A DNA stretch of 64,000 nucleotides from contig NW_027307657.1 in the NCBI RefSeq assembly GCF_964275005.1, forward strand, positions 310,001 through 374,000, given 5' to 3'. Shown piece by piece: positions 22,371 through 34,691 of the stretch; the stretch's first letter is position 1; each line of letters begins with the position of its first letter. The stretch is from Diadema setosum (lineage: Eukaryota > Echinodermata > Echinoidea > Diadematoida > Diadematidae). The translations under genes were made by a program, and so were the position numbers. The notes beneath the pieces are model-generated. The model saw nothing but the letters and a program-made list of their open reading frames with translations. It was not told the origin of the DNA and did not search any database.

Positions 22371-24289
22371 ACTATAATTATTGAATGATGTCGATCACAA
22401 AAATCAAAATGAAAACTCATACTTTGATGGCCGCAATGCCAATGCAAGTCATGACGGAGATTCATCTAACGCAACCACCCGTTTGGCTTCAACAGGTGTT
22501 ATATGTAAACAAACAGTAGTCTGACCATTGCAAACAAAAAGCTGCTTCACTTGGTTGATTTACAGCATTCCTAAAATGCAACATCTATTCACTACGGAAT
22601 AAAGCACGTAAAAACCTGAAATGAGATTACATACTCGTGAAAAAATAAAAAAGGTAGTAACCCATTGCCGCCCGTTCGTTCCCTTAGCTTTGACATGTAC
22701 ACACAACAATAGAAAACTATATGAATGCAATCGGCGTGTAGTAATTGTGTACGATGAATGGGAGATCCGGGTTGTTGATATGAGGCTCGTTCGTACCAAA
22801 GATCACAACAAAAATATTTTTGAAAATACATGGAGCACAAAAAATCTTGACACATAAAACAAAAATTTAATTTGCAGTAAAAAAGTTTTAAACCTATATT
22901 TTTTTATTTAAAACCAAAAAATTAATGATTAAAACTTTTCTTGATAATAATGTAACGTAAGAGGTCATGTGCGTGTTGTTGTTGTTGTTGTCGCTGATTG
23001 AACCTTACGTGTATGCACTGCTGAACCGTTAGACCGCGACCGCTCAAAACACTACACGGTAATGCACGATTTATTTCGCTGTTCATTTCAAACGCTCGTG
23101 ATGATCTCTGAGTCAAACATCTCGACGTACGAACCATCTGATATTTTGAGAAATGGCTAGCAAACGGCCCCTAAGAAAAAGAGGAACTTCTCCTTTGGGA
23201 TTCTTCGAGGAAGGTTGGTCAACACAACTTTTAAAATATTATTAGTAGACCTTATCTTAGCTAAAATTATTACCAGCGAGATTTGCATGATCACGATGAT
23301 TTTCCCGACCTACCCGGGGCCGGCAGCGGCCCTGTTGTGCAAATTTCGCATGATCGTATCAATATTGTGAGCTGATAGGGATAACCAGTTAGACTGTTCT
23401 GTATCTGAGAGTGAGACTGAGTCAGTGAGTGTGAGAGTATGACATGAGAGCTCAAGAGTTTGGAATGAGTTGTTCTAGAATCTAACTCAGCTACTGTACT
23501 GAACTGTTAGTGTTAGTGTTACTGTGTCACGTAAATTCTACAAGACGGTAACTATACACAACCCAGTCGCTGTAGTAGCGACAGGCTGTATACGCACAGC
23601 ACAGGGTACTCTAACAGCGTCTGGTCGGGCTAACAAGACGGTAGTCGGTAGTTCAAACTTGTTAGGCCTAATGTTAGGCGTAGGCCTACCTCATATTGGG
23701 TGATATCAGGTTTGGTGCAAACTACATCAACAACACTATTTTCTGCTAGGGGTAGGGTAACTGCTCCAGTGAATATAGGACTCTAGGAGGGGATCCGTAA
23801 ATCCAGATGCAGTCTCTGCTCTGTGGAACATATCCCCGTCGACGAGATACAGACCAATCTTTCGGTCAAGTGCTGGGCTTGGTGTTGAAATCAAAGAATG
23901 TCGTCTGCTGAACCTAGCTCCGCCATTAGTGTATTAAAGAGTTAGGCCTGTAGCATGTACATCTTATGCTAATGCAATGGTCACCCACGCCACGAAACGT
24001 TGGCCCTACACAAGCAAGTGGCTTCATAAATCTGAGCCTGGAAGCATAAAATTAACTATTAAGTTAGTTGTGTTTTAAAGAATGGTTGAAATTTTGGGGC
24101 ATTTTAATCTGTCTTCCTCACTTTGTGTCTAAAAACTAAGCAGTCCTGCATCTTTTAATATTCGATTGTAATCATGCGCCATCACTTTTCGTCGTGCGAT
24201 TCTCACGGACCTCGCGATGCTGCGATTCCAACACCTATTGCTGGGAATCAATAACTTTGATCCGTATCGCTTAGTTAATCCGACCGTCG

Positions 24290-25520
24290 GTGTTGGAGCT
24301 CAGTTTTAAAGTCGGTCATTTGGGAGCTAGCACTAGCACTGATCTTGAAATCCCCCAATGGCAAAGGATGCTGTATTTTGTAATTTGTATGTTACACCAG
24401 TATATCATTCACCTAACGGATTGTTGTGTGATTTTTCTGGCTAACATTATTTTTCTTCTCTCAATCATTAATAGGTGTATTATTGTTATGTCGTGTGTTT
24501 CTTTCTTTTCCCTCATCGGAATCAAAGATTGATTGTGCAGGTGGCTGATGTGGGAAGGTGTTTCCATAGAAGACTTGCAGTCCATAGAAGACTTGAGGTC
24601 CATCCATGACCATTGATCGTGCTGTCCACTAGCTTGCTCCTTTCATGGGTACAATAGTACATGATGCACATGCAGCGCTGATTTACATCAATATGTGTAC
24701 ATGGCATCCTCCTGGCTGAATTCTGGTGCAAAGAAGTGGATCATCTGATGTCATGCTTTTTCCCGCTTGACCATGTCATTAAGGAGAAGGTATTCCTTTT
24801 TCTTTGTTTCTTTATTTCAACCCAGTATTAGTATCTTTTGGTTCATTAGGAATTTGAGCATATCGCTGTAACATACCCAAATTCTTGTGCAACATCCTCA
24901 AAAACCAGCAGCATGCTATGCGACATTGTAGAATATTTGGGAGTCTTTACTTATTCTAGCAGTCATTTGGGAGCTAGCACAAGCACCAAACTTTAAATCA
25001 TCCAATGCTGTATTTTGTATTGTACGTCATTTTCCTGTGTGATTTTTCTGCCTAACCTTATTTCACTTCTCTCAATCATCACTATTATCGTTATGTTGTG
25101 TTATTTTTTTTTCCTCATCAGAATCAATGATTGATTGTGCCAGTCGCTGACACGAGAAGGTTTCTCCATAGAAGACTTGAAGTCCATCAATGACCATCGA
25201 TCAGGCTGTCCCCTAGCTAGCTCCTTTCATGGGTACAAGTACATGCAGTGCTGATTTACGTCAATACGTGTATGGCATCCTCCTGGCTGAATTCTGGTGC
25301 AGAGAAGTCCATCTACTGATGTCATACTTTCTCCCGCTTTTCCATGTCATCAAGGGTAAGATACTCCTCTTTATTTCTTTCTTTGTTTCTTTCTTTTTTC
25401 AACCCATTATTAGTATGGTTCATGAGGTATTTGAGCATTACACTGCAACATACCCAAATTCTTGTGCAACATCCTCAAATACCAGCAGCATGCTATGCGG
25501 CATCCTAGAATATGTGACAC
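24290..25520. repeat. Tandem segmental duplication (~0.6 kb)
   Basis: The segments at about 24310-24950 and 24960-25510 match: 'tcatttgggagctagcac', then 'ggcatcctcctggctgaatt', then 'accagcagcatgctatgc'. Copies differ by small indels. Both include AG and GT-like borders around the same ~260-bp block, so an exon-bearing segment may have been duplicated, but frames are interrupted. Confidence 0.7.
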
Positions 25521-26409
25521 GCGACAACGGTTTCAGGCAAAAGTCGCAAGAGCAAATTCCCTCCTTGGCGGGGTACAAAGATTTTGACCATTATTTTTGT
25601 CGATTTGGGATTTTTGCAGAAATTGAATCTTTGATATGTTTTCTACATCTACACTAAATTTCACAGCATAACACTAAGTTTTTCCTACCGAAAATGGAAT
25701 TTCAAACACCCTATGTTGGATCGCACTAGTCAGTTTCAATCTTCTTTCGAACGCCGCGCCACTATGCCCAGTGTTGCTACGGCGCGGCATCTCGCGTGTG
25801 ATTGGATAGTGCGTCGCACACATTTACCGGTACATAGTTCGGCTTTCGGAGATACGCCTCGCAGCGTGGCGGAAATGTTTTGTCCACGCATGCTATTAAA
25901 AGCGCATGTTCCATTGTTGTTGCTACAATAGATACCAGTATGCTCGGTTTTTAGTGTATGCTCTTCGTTGGGCCGGGGCTTTCTATACGAGCTTTTCCAC
26001 CACAATGTTCCACAACGGAAGTGAAACAAAAAATGATAGCAACACTAGGCAGCACTAACATTAATGTGAAAATAAATACGATAGGGAACATGGTTTAAGC
26101 GTATCAGAGTGGAAAATCACCACACAAATCGTGCAACATACAATCGGAAACTGACTTATAAATTGTGCTTGAAGTAGATATGACAGCAGGTTCACTAAAA
26201 AAAGACAGCAGAAGAGAGAAAAGGAGTGGTCATAAATGTCGTGTTTGTTTGTTGTTTGCTTGCTTGTTTACAGCACAATGCAACACATGCACGGCTTGAA
26301 AAAAAAACAACAACAACGGTTAAAGGTTAGGAAATGGGCAATGTGATTCAATGAAAAAATGAATTTTCAAAATTCCCGACTTTTGCCTGAAACCGTTGTC
26401 GCCGATCAC
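25514..26409. mobile_element. 896-bp MITE with ~33-bp terminal inverted repeats
   Basis: The left end reads GTGACACGCGACAACGGTTT and the right end, on the reverse strand, GTGATCGGCGACAACGGTTT, with the inverted match continuing through 'caggcaaaagtcg'. ATAT flanks both sides (25510-25513 and 26410-26413). It sits in the second copy of the tandem duplication; the first copy (near 24935) lacks it. No transposase. Confidence 0.8.
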
Positions 26410-27510
26410 ATATTGGCAACATGCTTAAAATAGAATGTGATCAATTTTTGAAAACATCAAATTACTCTAGGCAATTTGTGCACAATACATGATATGGAAT
26501 GTTGAACATAATGGCTTCACCTGTATGTGACACTCAGGGGTTAAAATGATTGTAAAAGTACACTGTATTTTAAACAGTATCTCTCCAGCACATTAGAGTG
26601 ATGAAATGATGACTAGGTGTACCACATCAATCTAATCCCATTCTTCTTATGTTTTTTGCACGGTAGCTATTCTGTGCAAGAATTTTGTGTGTTGAGCATT
26701 TGAAGTAGAGTTTAACACGTACTACATGTTATTTTTATTAAAAAAATAATGGCGTAATGAATAAATTCTCAGTTCGTTGCAGGAGTGATCTTCCCCAAGA
26801 AAATTCTCACGGCTCGCGGTTGCAAAAGAAGGACCTCTCAAGGCCCCACAACGACAAAGGGCACACTAACCAAGCTATATCAAGACCTAGTTCCTGCGAA
26901 GCCTCATTCAGAAGTTGCACCAAAGCTTACTGCTGTATAGTCTTGGACAGTATAAGAACAGTTTTCAAACCATGTGAAGTGTGCATGTAAAAATGCTCTT
27001 ATGTCAGGACTGTTGGTTGCTAGATATTTTTTTTTTTAATAGATGCTGTTTTGTTCTGTTGTTCAGTGCTCCTGGTGTCACTTAAGTCCAAATTTGCATT
27101 ATCTATACAAAGCTACAAATGATCATGTACATCAAACATGCACTAATGTATGTACACTGTATTTAATTATCCAACTAAATCTTTGCAGGTGATATTGTTA
27201 TAGTTTTAAATCATGTGACTGGCAATAAGCCATACCTACAGTCAATATGCTGCTCATGAATAAAAAGCTACTTTTCAATCGTAACAGCAAAGTGAGCAAA
27301 TATGCATTCTTATGTCTTATTTGTTGACTGAGGTTCAGTAAGAGTACATTCTCTTCGTTGATTTGTTTACATAAACCTACAGTTTTGCAACTGGAAATAA
27401 TGTGATATTTGTATGATACTTTGACTTCTCACACCCAGCTGCTAAAAAATAACTTTTGAATGTATAATCATAATTGACTGTTTCTACCCTTGTGTACTTT
27501 CTTATTTTAA

Positions 27511-27895
27511 AGGTGCCTAGACCCGGTAGTTGCTGCGGCGCTTTTGGATGAGAGTGCCGATCACCATTAGCATTGATACAAAGACTGCCGAAATTGAGCT
27601 GTCGTCAAGAGTAAAGCGCGTAGGTGTTGCTAGGTAATGTTGCCTTCATTGTCTTCTCTGCGTGTCAGACAGTACGTAGAATTTGAATGCCAGGGTGCAT
27701 GCTTCTTTGTTTGACTTCAGAGAAAAAAAAATATTAAAGCTGTCATCATCAGCAGTGGATTGGACTTCTTTGGACTCATGGAAATGGGTCAAAGCGTAAG
27801 CGCTAACGATAAAGAGGAGTCGATAGCATAGGTCTCTGAAGGAAACTTGTGCCGTGCGCCCGTGTACGCAAGAAAACCACCGGGTCTATGTGCCT
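27511..27895. mobile_element. 385-bp TTAA-target MITE
   Basis: Inverted ends AGGTGCCTAGACCCGG and AGGCACATAGACCCGG are flanked by TTAA on both sides (27507-27510 and 27896-27899). TTAA duplications are the mark of piggyBac and Kolobok families. Non-coding. Confidence 0.8.
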
Positions 27896-28569
27896 TTAAA
27901 TGCTAATGACAGTACAGTCAACTCCAGTCAGTCAGTTTTGACTGAAAAAGCGCATCAAATTGGGCAATGTTTGACTTTTGCATGTTCAGAATACACATGA
28001 CTAGGCCATAAAAATTGGGACTTTTTGGTTTCCTCAATTTGGCCACAGTGTATTCGATATACATGTATGTTTGGGGGAGAGCTTTGGCTGTGTGAGAGTC
28101 AATGCTGGTAAGAGCATCAACCTATTCGTTGCTACATAATAGCTTCTTTTATTAAACAGTGAATCAATTAACACTTACAATCTGCACCCATCCACCAACA
28201 CACACATGGAAGTCAGTCTTCAAATACATATTTTTTAGAATATAGCTAAAAGGAAAATAATAGAGAATTGGTTTTCTCCTGTTTCAGAGTCCAGGTTCAT
28301 ATACATGTTTACAAATGTACTGTATCATAATACTATATGTATAGGAATTGTAAGAACTATTATTCTGCTCCAGGTAATTTACTGAAAATATTTCTATTTC
28401 ATCACTTTATGTGAATACGTTATTGTGCTATTTATTGATCATTATTCATCAAAAAGTAAAGCAATTGTGGAAAAATATATTTCTCCAACCAATTTTCCCC
28501 ATGATTTCTCAAAGTACTTGTGAAATACAACTGTAGTTAAAAAATAAATTTTTCTACGATATTGCACTG

Positions 28570-29760
28570 TGGTTAAATAGTGGGTTTACTATACAATGGA
28601 TCATGGTTGTACCGTCATTTGGGTTGTAATTCTGTGGTTTGGCAGCTGTAAAACCATGGTTTCGTCTTTTCCTAACCATACTTTCACCTTTTCCTAACCA
28701 TGGTTTTACACTTCCTTAACCATGGTTTCACTTTTTCGTAACCATGGTTTGGGCACGGTAGAAACACAGCAGTGACCATGGTAAAACCGCAGTAATGTCA
28801 TGGTAAGTGCGTTCCAATTTACCACCTTTAAACCATGGTTACCATGGTTAACCCATGCTAAACCTATGGTTTAACCGTGTTTACCATGGTTTAACCATAG
28901 TGCACCATTGTTTAACTATAGTTAAACTGTGGTTTAAGACTAGTGCACCATGGTTTGACCATAATTAAATCATATTGCACTATGGTTAAACCATAAGTTT
29001 ATCATGGTTTCGTCTTTTCCTAACCGTAGTTTCACCATTTCCTAAACATGGTTTTACACTTCCTTTACCATGGTTTCACTTTTTCTTAACCATGGTTTTG
29101 GCTCGGTAGAAAAACAGTAGTGACCATGGTAATACCACAGTAATGTCATGATAACGGCGTTCCAATTTACCACCTTTAAACCATGGTTACCATGGTTAAC
29201 CCATGCTAAACCTATGGTTTAACCGTGGTTACCATGGTTTAACCATAATGCACCATTGTTTAACTATAGTTAAACTGTGGCTTAACACTAGTGCACCATG
29301 GTTTGACCATAATTAAATCATATTGCACTATGGTTAAACCATGAGTTTGCCATGTTTTCATCTTTTCCTAACCATAGTTTCACCATTTCCTAACCATGGT
29401 TTTACACTTCCTTAACCATGGTTTTACTTTTTCTTAACCATGGTTTTGGCACTGTAGAACTACATTAGTGACCATGGTAATACCACATTAATGTCATGGT
29501 AAGTGCGTTCCAATTTACCACCTTTAAACCATGGTTACCATGGTTAACCCATGCTAAACCTATGGTTTAACCGTGGTTACCATGGTTTAACCATAGTGCA
29601 CTATTGTTTAACTATTGTTAAACTATAGTTAAACACTAGTGCACCATGGTTTGACCATAATCAAACCATATTGCACTATGGTTAAACCATGAGTTTACCG
29701 TACGATGGATCCAATGTAAAACCATGGTTATACCTCATAGTCAAACCATGGTATTTTTTT
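28570..29760. repeat. AACCATGGTT-rich array, right, with three ~350-bp units
   Basis: Three tandem units are marked by 'ccatggttttacacttcc' near 28698, 29048 and 29395, each followed by 'gtgcgttccaatttaccacc' or a close variant. They are saturated with AACCATGGTT, TTAACCATGG and related palindromes. This array matches the left one in composition but not in unit. Confidence 0.82.
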
Positions 29761-30282
29761 TTACAAGGGGGGTGCTATACCCCCTAACGAGTCCTCGTTT
29801 GAGAAGTGGGAGGATATGTATTTGCCCAGTGCAAAATAACTTTCTACTCAGGCGTGGCAAACCTTGAGGCCAAAGTGAACTCAATTTTCTCTATTCTTTC
29901 TAAAGTTTTCAATTTTATATTCTATTGAGAAATTCTATGGTCATCCGTTTTAAATTTCGAACGAAAAAATTTGACCCATAAATAACGAAAATACAGGAAT
30001 AAGAAGGAGAGCATTGTAGAAGTTTGCCGATGCTGACAATGCATGCGTACACAGATCGACCACCTGCATGTATACCATGGAGCTACCTAGCCCATGCCAA
30101 AACCAAAACAATCTCCTCTTCTGGCGGGTGCCCCCCCCCCCCCCCCCCGTGGCGGTGACTGATGCTTAGATTATGCCGGGGTCAAGAAACAGGTGTTTTA
30201 TATTTTTTGGTTTTTAAGTCCTTGATTGCCAAGATATACACTGGCATTGTCTACAATGGTGTAGCTTCTTCAAACGAGAGAT
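29761..30282. other. Junction between nested repeats and the retrotransposon pol region
   Basis: This contains a G-rich palindromic box ('ggggggtgctatacccc'), an anonymous AT-rich stretch and a C homopolymer at about 30130-30150 followed by 'gtggcggtgactg', which resembles a CAGT-type transposon end. From roughly 30170 the sequence is probably retrotransposon again, but no domain is legible until 30283. Confidence 0.4.
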
Positions 30283-30780
30283 TTGCCTCATGCTGGTGCA
30301 TCTCAGTCATTGATTCTTGACAGTGTTCTGTCTTTCGGGCAAACGTCGTCCACAGGCACAAGTGTATTGTTACAAGGAGTAGAAGGAGGTTACGTTGAGG
30401 CTCCTCTTCACACAGTCGATTTGCAGTCAGGCCTAGTTTCAGGAAGGATGAGCCTTGGTGTTAGGAAGTCACTTCCCATGGATGGTGTAGCATTGATATC
30501 AGGCTATGATCTTGCAGGAGACAAAGTGACTATTCCAGTGGTCAGTGCAGTCCCTTTGGATAAAGAAGGAAATGAGACAGCTGCATTGGTTCAGGAATTC
30601 CCTGAAGTTTTCCCAGCTTGTGTAGTCACACGTTCCATGTGTAGAAAATCAGAGGAGTTTGAAATGAATTCTAGTCCAGAGGATATCAGTCTAGAAGGGA
30701 GTTTCTTCTGTCGGTTGGATAATGTTGAAGTAAGTAGAACCGCAGCATTTTGGGAGAGCATGAAGAAGGTGTGCGCCTAG
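30283..30780 (+). pseudogene. Retropepsin-like (PR) segment of the Gmr1-like pol, inactive
   Basis: The open frame contains 'GASQSLILDSVLSF', a hydrophobic-rich core and 'SLPMDGVALISGYDLAGDKV', the pattern of Ty3/gypsy aspartic proteases of aquatic animals. The flap and second half are recognisable. At the active site, where D-T/S-G is expected, the protein reads H-A-G, so the catalytic aspartate is gone. The frame has no proper ATG and an upstream stop at 30262. It ends at 30780, close to the insertion point of the LINE, and the integrase resumes only near 35190. Confidence 0.72.
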
Positions 30781-31087
30781 CTGGGTAGCCCCTTCGTGTG
30801 TGCTCCTAATGAGTTGGTGATTGTGGCGTACATTTGTGACATTTTGTTTATTCTACTTGAGAAACTTGTTCGGGATGCCCTTCTGACTAGATGGGACAAA
30901 TTCTGCTCTATATTTTTGCGGATTTAGACGGTAGAGAGAGATGGAACTTTTTCTTGGACTGAGCTTGGCTTTTGAATCTTGGCCACCATTACACTACACA
31001 GCCCAATGTTTCTCTACACCTCTTCATACTCTACTGATCATCTATAGCCTCTTTACCATTACACTGGACTGAGGTCTCTGGAGCACA

Positions 31088-33215
31088 ATGGGGTGTTTGA
31101 AAGCCTGGACTATCTTCTTCATCTTCCTGCTGAGGAATGCTTTGTCCAGTGAACTTGAATACCAGCTTTACTGTTCTGCTATTCAATGGAAGGAGACCCA
31201 AGAACCAGCAGCAAGTGTTAAGCATTATGGAGCCCCAGTATCCTATTATCCGAACTGCACAGCTGTACTTAACTCATCAATACTGGTATGCGGTGATGTT
31301 GATCCAAACCCTGGACCTATTCAGAAGGAGGACAGTGAATTACCTGTCAACCATGATGAGATTCCTCACCGTGTGTCTCAACGAATTACGTATGACCCCC
31401 CTACACTACATCTTTTGAACACGAATAACCAGTGTCATAGATTACAGCCTGATGTATGGAGACGAATCTGCAGTCTTCGGATTGGACGACGCAAAAGAAC
31501 ACATCGCGGTAGACGGGCCAAAAAAAGAACGCTCCGTCAGAATACAAGTAATTTTTTGGAGAAAGTTACTGTTGATGAGGAAAAGGATATGCATGAACAA
31601 TGCATGTCTAATGTATCTAATTTACATTCATGTATTGAAGTAAAATCTAAAGGTTTGAAGTTTGCTCATTTGAATATCTGTAGCCTTTATCCCAAAATTG
31701 ACCACATTAGGGATAAGTTTGCAAATAAGATCTTTGATGTGCTAACTTTTTCAGAATCCCATCTAGATGGAACAATAGGTGATGCTGAATTGTTTTTGGA
31801 TGGCTATATGATTGAACGTACAGATCGCAACCGCCGCGGAGGCGGTGTTGTGGTGTATGTAACAGATAAGCTTTCATATACTCGCAGAGTCAACCTTGAA
31901 CAACCTGGTTTGGAAAGTTTATGGGTTGAAGTCAAACTACCATGTACAAGGCCTATACTAGTTGGGACATTTTACAGACCCCCTGACTCTGATGTAGATT
32001 ATTTCAACAAACTCGATGATGCAATATATTCAGCCACTCAAACTGGCTTTGAATGTTTTATTCTGGGTGATTTCAATTATGATGTGTTAAGTGGTAGAGG
32101 ATCCCGCTTTGTTAACCAATTATGTAATCATAACAGTTTGCATCAAATGATTAAAATCCCGACTAGAGTAACTGATAGGAGTACTACATGTACATTAATT
32201 GATCTTGTTCTGTCAAACACTCCCCAAAATGTATGTGAATCAAATGTTGTTCCACTTGGTTTAAGTGACCACCGCCTTGTGTATGTTGTGCGTAGACTCT
32301 TTCGACCTTATGTACCACCAAGAATGATTACCGCACGAAATATCAAACAACTTAATGAGAATATGTTTCTTACAGACCTAAAAGAATGTTTGAAAGATAT
32401 TGTCTGGTCGCAAGATATTCATGGAATGTGGGATATGTGGAAAGATATGTTTGTTCAGTCATGTGACAGACATGCTCCACTAGTCACAAAGAGAGTTAGA
32501 GGGAATAAGACACCTTGGGTTTCACCTGAGTTCATATCTCTGTCAAGTGAAAGGGATCGGTTACGAGAGAAGGCCGAAAAGTCAAAGACCAAACTTGACT
32601 GGCAGTTGTACAGAAATTGTCGTAATTATGTTAATAACCTCCGCTTCAGACTTAAAAGAGATTTCTGTAAAACTCAAATAGTTTCAAATAAAAACAATCC
32701 AAGGCAATTGTGGAAAATTTTGAAAGAAATAGCGCCCACCAGTGTGAGGTTCACCCCATTGAGTCTGTCACTTGGTGATGAAGTAGAATGTGATCCCCTC
32801 AAAATTGCAACTATGTTCAACAAGTATTTTGTATCAACTGGGAGAGAACTTGTTTCAAAGTTCCATTTGCAAAATTAGTCACCTGTTTTATTGTCAGATA
32901 GAGGGCATGCTATGAACACATTTACTTTGACTGACATTGATAAAGAATTTGTTGAAAAGGAACTAAAATCCATTGAAGCAGCCAAATCCTCTGGTCTAGA
33001 TGGTTTTAGTAGTCATTTGCTCAGGTTGGCAGCACCTGTCATAGCACAATCAGTTACAGAGATGTATAATTGTTCTATTCGAGCAGGTGTTATCCCCCCT
33101 TGTTGGAAACGGGCAAAAGTAACCCCAATTCACAAAGGAGGAGACAAGACTAATATTGACAATTATCGTCCCATTTCAGTACTACCTGTTATTGTCAAGA
33201 TACTTGAAAAAATGT
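31088..33215 (+). pseudogene. LINE ORF: signal-like N-terminus, 2A-like motif, endonuclease, start of RT
   Basis: The ATG at 31088 gives a hydrophobic start (AWTIFFIFLLRNAL, residues 6-19). CGDVDPNPGP follows at residues 68-77 (31289-31318), close to the 2A consensus D-x-E-x-N-P-G-P but with Asp where Glu is usual. The endonuclease covers about residues 190-415, with motifs LNICSL, SESHLD, YRPP, GDFNYD and SDHR. A TAG at 32876-32878 interrupts the frame. The same frame continues with the N-terminal RT motifs 'AAKSSGLDGFSSHLLRLAA' and 'DNYRPISVLPVIVKILEK'. A one-base shift near 33210 ends it. In other animal LINEs 2A-like sequences cause ribosome skipping; whether this variant does is unknown. 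Confidence 0.82.
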
Positions 33216-34470
33216 ACACAACCAACTCCATGATTACTTTGTTGACAATGATCTACTTACCCCCCATCAGTCGGGTTTCAGAAAGGGCCATTCCACTCAT
33301 ACTGTTTTGACTTTTGTTACTGACCTCTTATTGAGGAATATGGATAGAGGAAGTTTAGCTGGTCTTGTCTTCCTTGATATAAGGAAGGTATTTGACACAG
33401 TAGATCATGCGATATTACTTAGGAAGTTACAAATGTACGGTATTGAGGGAACAGCTCTTAAGTGGTTTACTTCCTACTTAAATGAGCGAACTCAGTATAC
33501 TGTTGTTCAAAAAAAGAAATCTGCCATTCATGAAACAAAGGTTGGAGTACCGCAGGGGTCCATTTTAGGACCTCTGTTGTTTACTATTTTCATGAATGAC
33601 CTGCCAAGAGTAGTTGATGAATGTGATATAATGATGTATGCAGATGATACTGTTATGATGTTCAGTGATCCAAATCCTGAAAGAATAGAAATGGTTTTGA
33701 ACCGAGAACTCAAGAAAGTGAAGTCTTGGTTAGATGAGAATCACCTCACACTCAATGTAGATAAAACACAGGTACTTGTTGTTGGCACACAACAGAAGTT
33801 TGTTCAGTCCAATCTGAATATGGTCGTTAAGGTGAACGATGTAATTATCAAACAGGTCCAAAGTGTGAAGTATTTAGGGGTCTGGATGGACCAGCATCTT
33901 AGCTGGCAAGAGCAAATCAAATATACCTCAAAAAAGATAGCAGCCAGATTAGCATTACTCAGACGAGTTAGAAAATATCTAACTCTTGACAGCGCTAAAT
34001 TGCTTGGTAATGCATTGGTCTTACCTTACTTTGACTATTGTTGTAATGCCTGGACGAATTGCAATCAGCGCAACAGGTCGATTCTGATCAAACAACATAA
34101 ACAAATGGCAAGGATAATACTGAAAGCAAATCCTTTAACACCTTCCTCTCAAATGTTCAAAACTTTGCACTGGATTCCCATGGAGGAACGTTGGCGATTC
34201 CATCGGGCTAAGCTCTTATATGATGTAATTAATGGTTCTGCTCCATCCTATTTGATTGATCGCTTCACGCTATGCAGTAGTACACATCGGTACAGGACAA
34301 GAAGGGCGGGCACCCATGGTCTTGTTTTGCCTAGAGTCACCTCTGAGAGTGGGAAAAGGGCTTTTTCTTTTTCTGGAGCTATGCTTTGGAATGCACTTCC
34401 TGCAATTATACGCAGTTCTCCTTCAAAAGCTACCTTTTGCTGTAATTATTTGAAACATTTCGCCTCATAA
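33216..34470 (+). pseudogene. LINE ORF continued: reverse transcriptase and C-terminal domain
   Basis: After the frameshift the RT continues with 'LVFLDIRKVFDTVDH', 'GVPQGSILGPLLFTIF' and the catalytic box MYADDT, followed by 'SVKYLGVWMDQHLSW' (thumb region). The C-terminal part has the 'RRAGTHGLVLPRV..GKRAFSFSGAMLWNALP' layout shared by CR1/L2/Crack-type LINEs. The catalytic aspartates are intact. Only the shift near 33210 and the stop at 32876 appear to break the whole ORF, so this copy is relatively young. A TAA ends it at 34468-34470, with a ~180-bp 3' untranslated region to the TAAA tail. Confidence 0.85.
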
Positions 34471-34650
34471 CCTGGGTTATTTGTTATCTGATATTTATGT
34501 TGATCTTGTTAGATCCATTTTCTGTAATCTCTGTTGTATATTTCTGTAGTGTTATTTGTCTGTTTCGTTTGACTTTTATGAATGAGTTTGTGACACAGGG
34601 CCTCTAGGGAGAACAGTGCGTTGACTACTGATAGGGCCACCCTGTATAAA

Positions 34651-34656
34651 TATGAC

Positions 34657-34691
<35 letters not shown>
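34651..34691. repeat. (TAAA)n 3' tail of the LINE
   Basis: About ten TAAA units directly follow the 3' end 'ccaccctgtataaatatgac'. Confidence 0.9.

Larger units (their letters stand above)
22371..28560. other. Interior of the AACCATGGTT-flanked region
   Basis: About 6.2 kb lies between the two palindrome arrays. It holds a tandem segmental duplication (24290-25520), two MITEs (25514-26409 and 27511-27895) and two weak exon-like patches. At 23153-23216 a short ATG-started basic peptide (MASKRPLRKRGTSPL...) ends in a possible donor site. At 26782-26935 an AG-preceded frame is open. I do not recognise a protein domain, and no confident gene is called. Confidence 0.45.
30790..34691 (+). mobile_element. 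CR1/L2-group LINE inserted between PR and integrase
   Basis: One long broken ORF carries an N-terminal 2A-like motif, an apurinic-type endonuclease and a reverse transcriptase. It ends with a short 3' untranslated region and a (TAAA)n tail (34651-34691), as in several CR1/L2/Crack-type families. The 5' end is not precisely defined; 30790-31087 is taken as its leader. It interrupts the Gmr1-like pol, so it is younger than that element. Confidence 0.78.
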
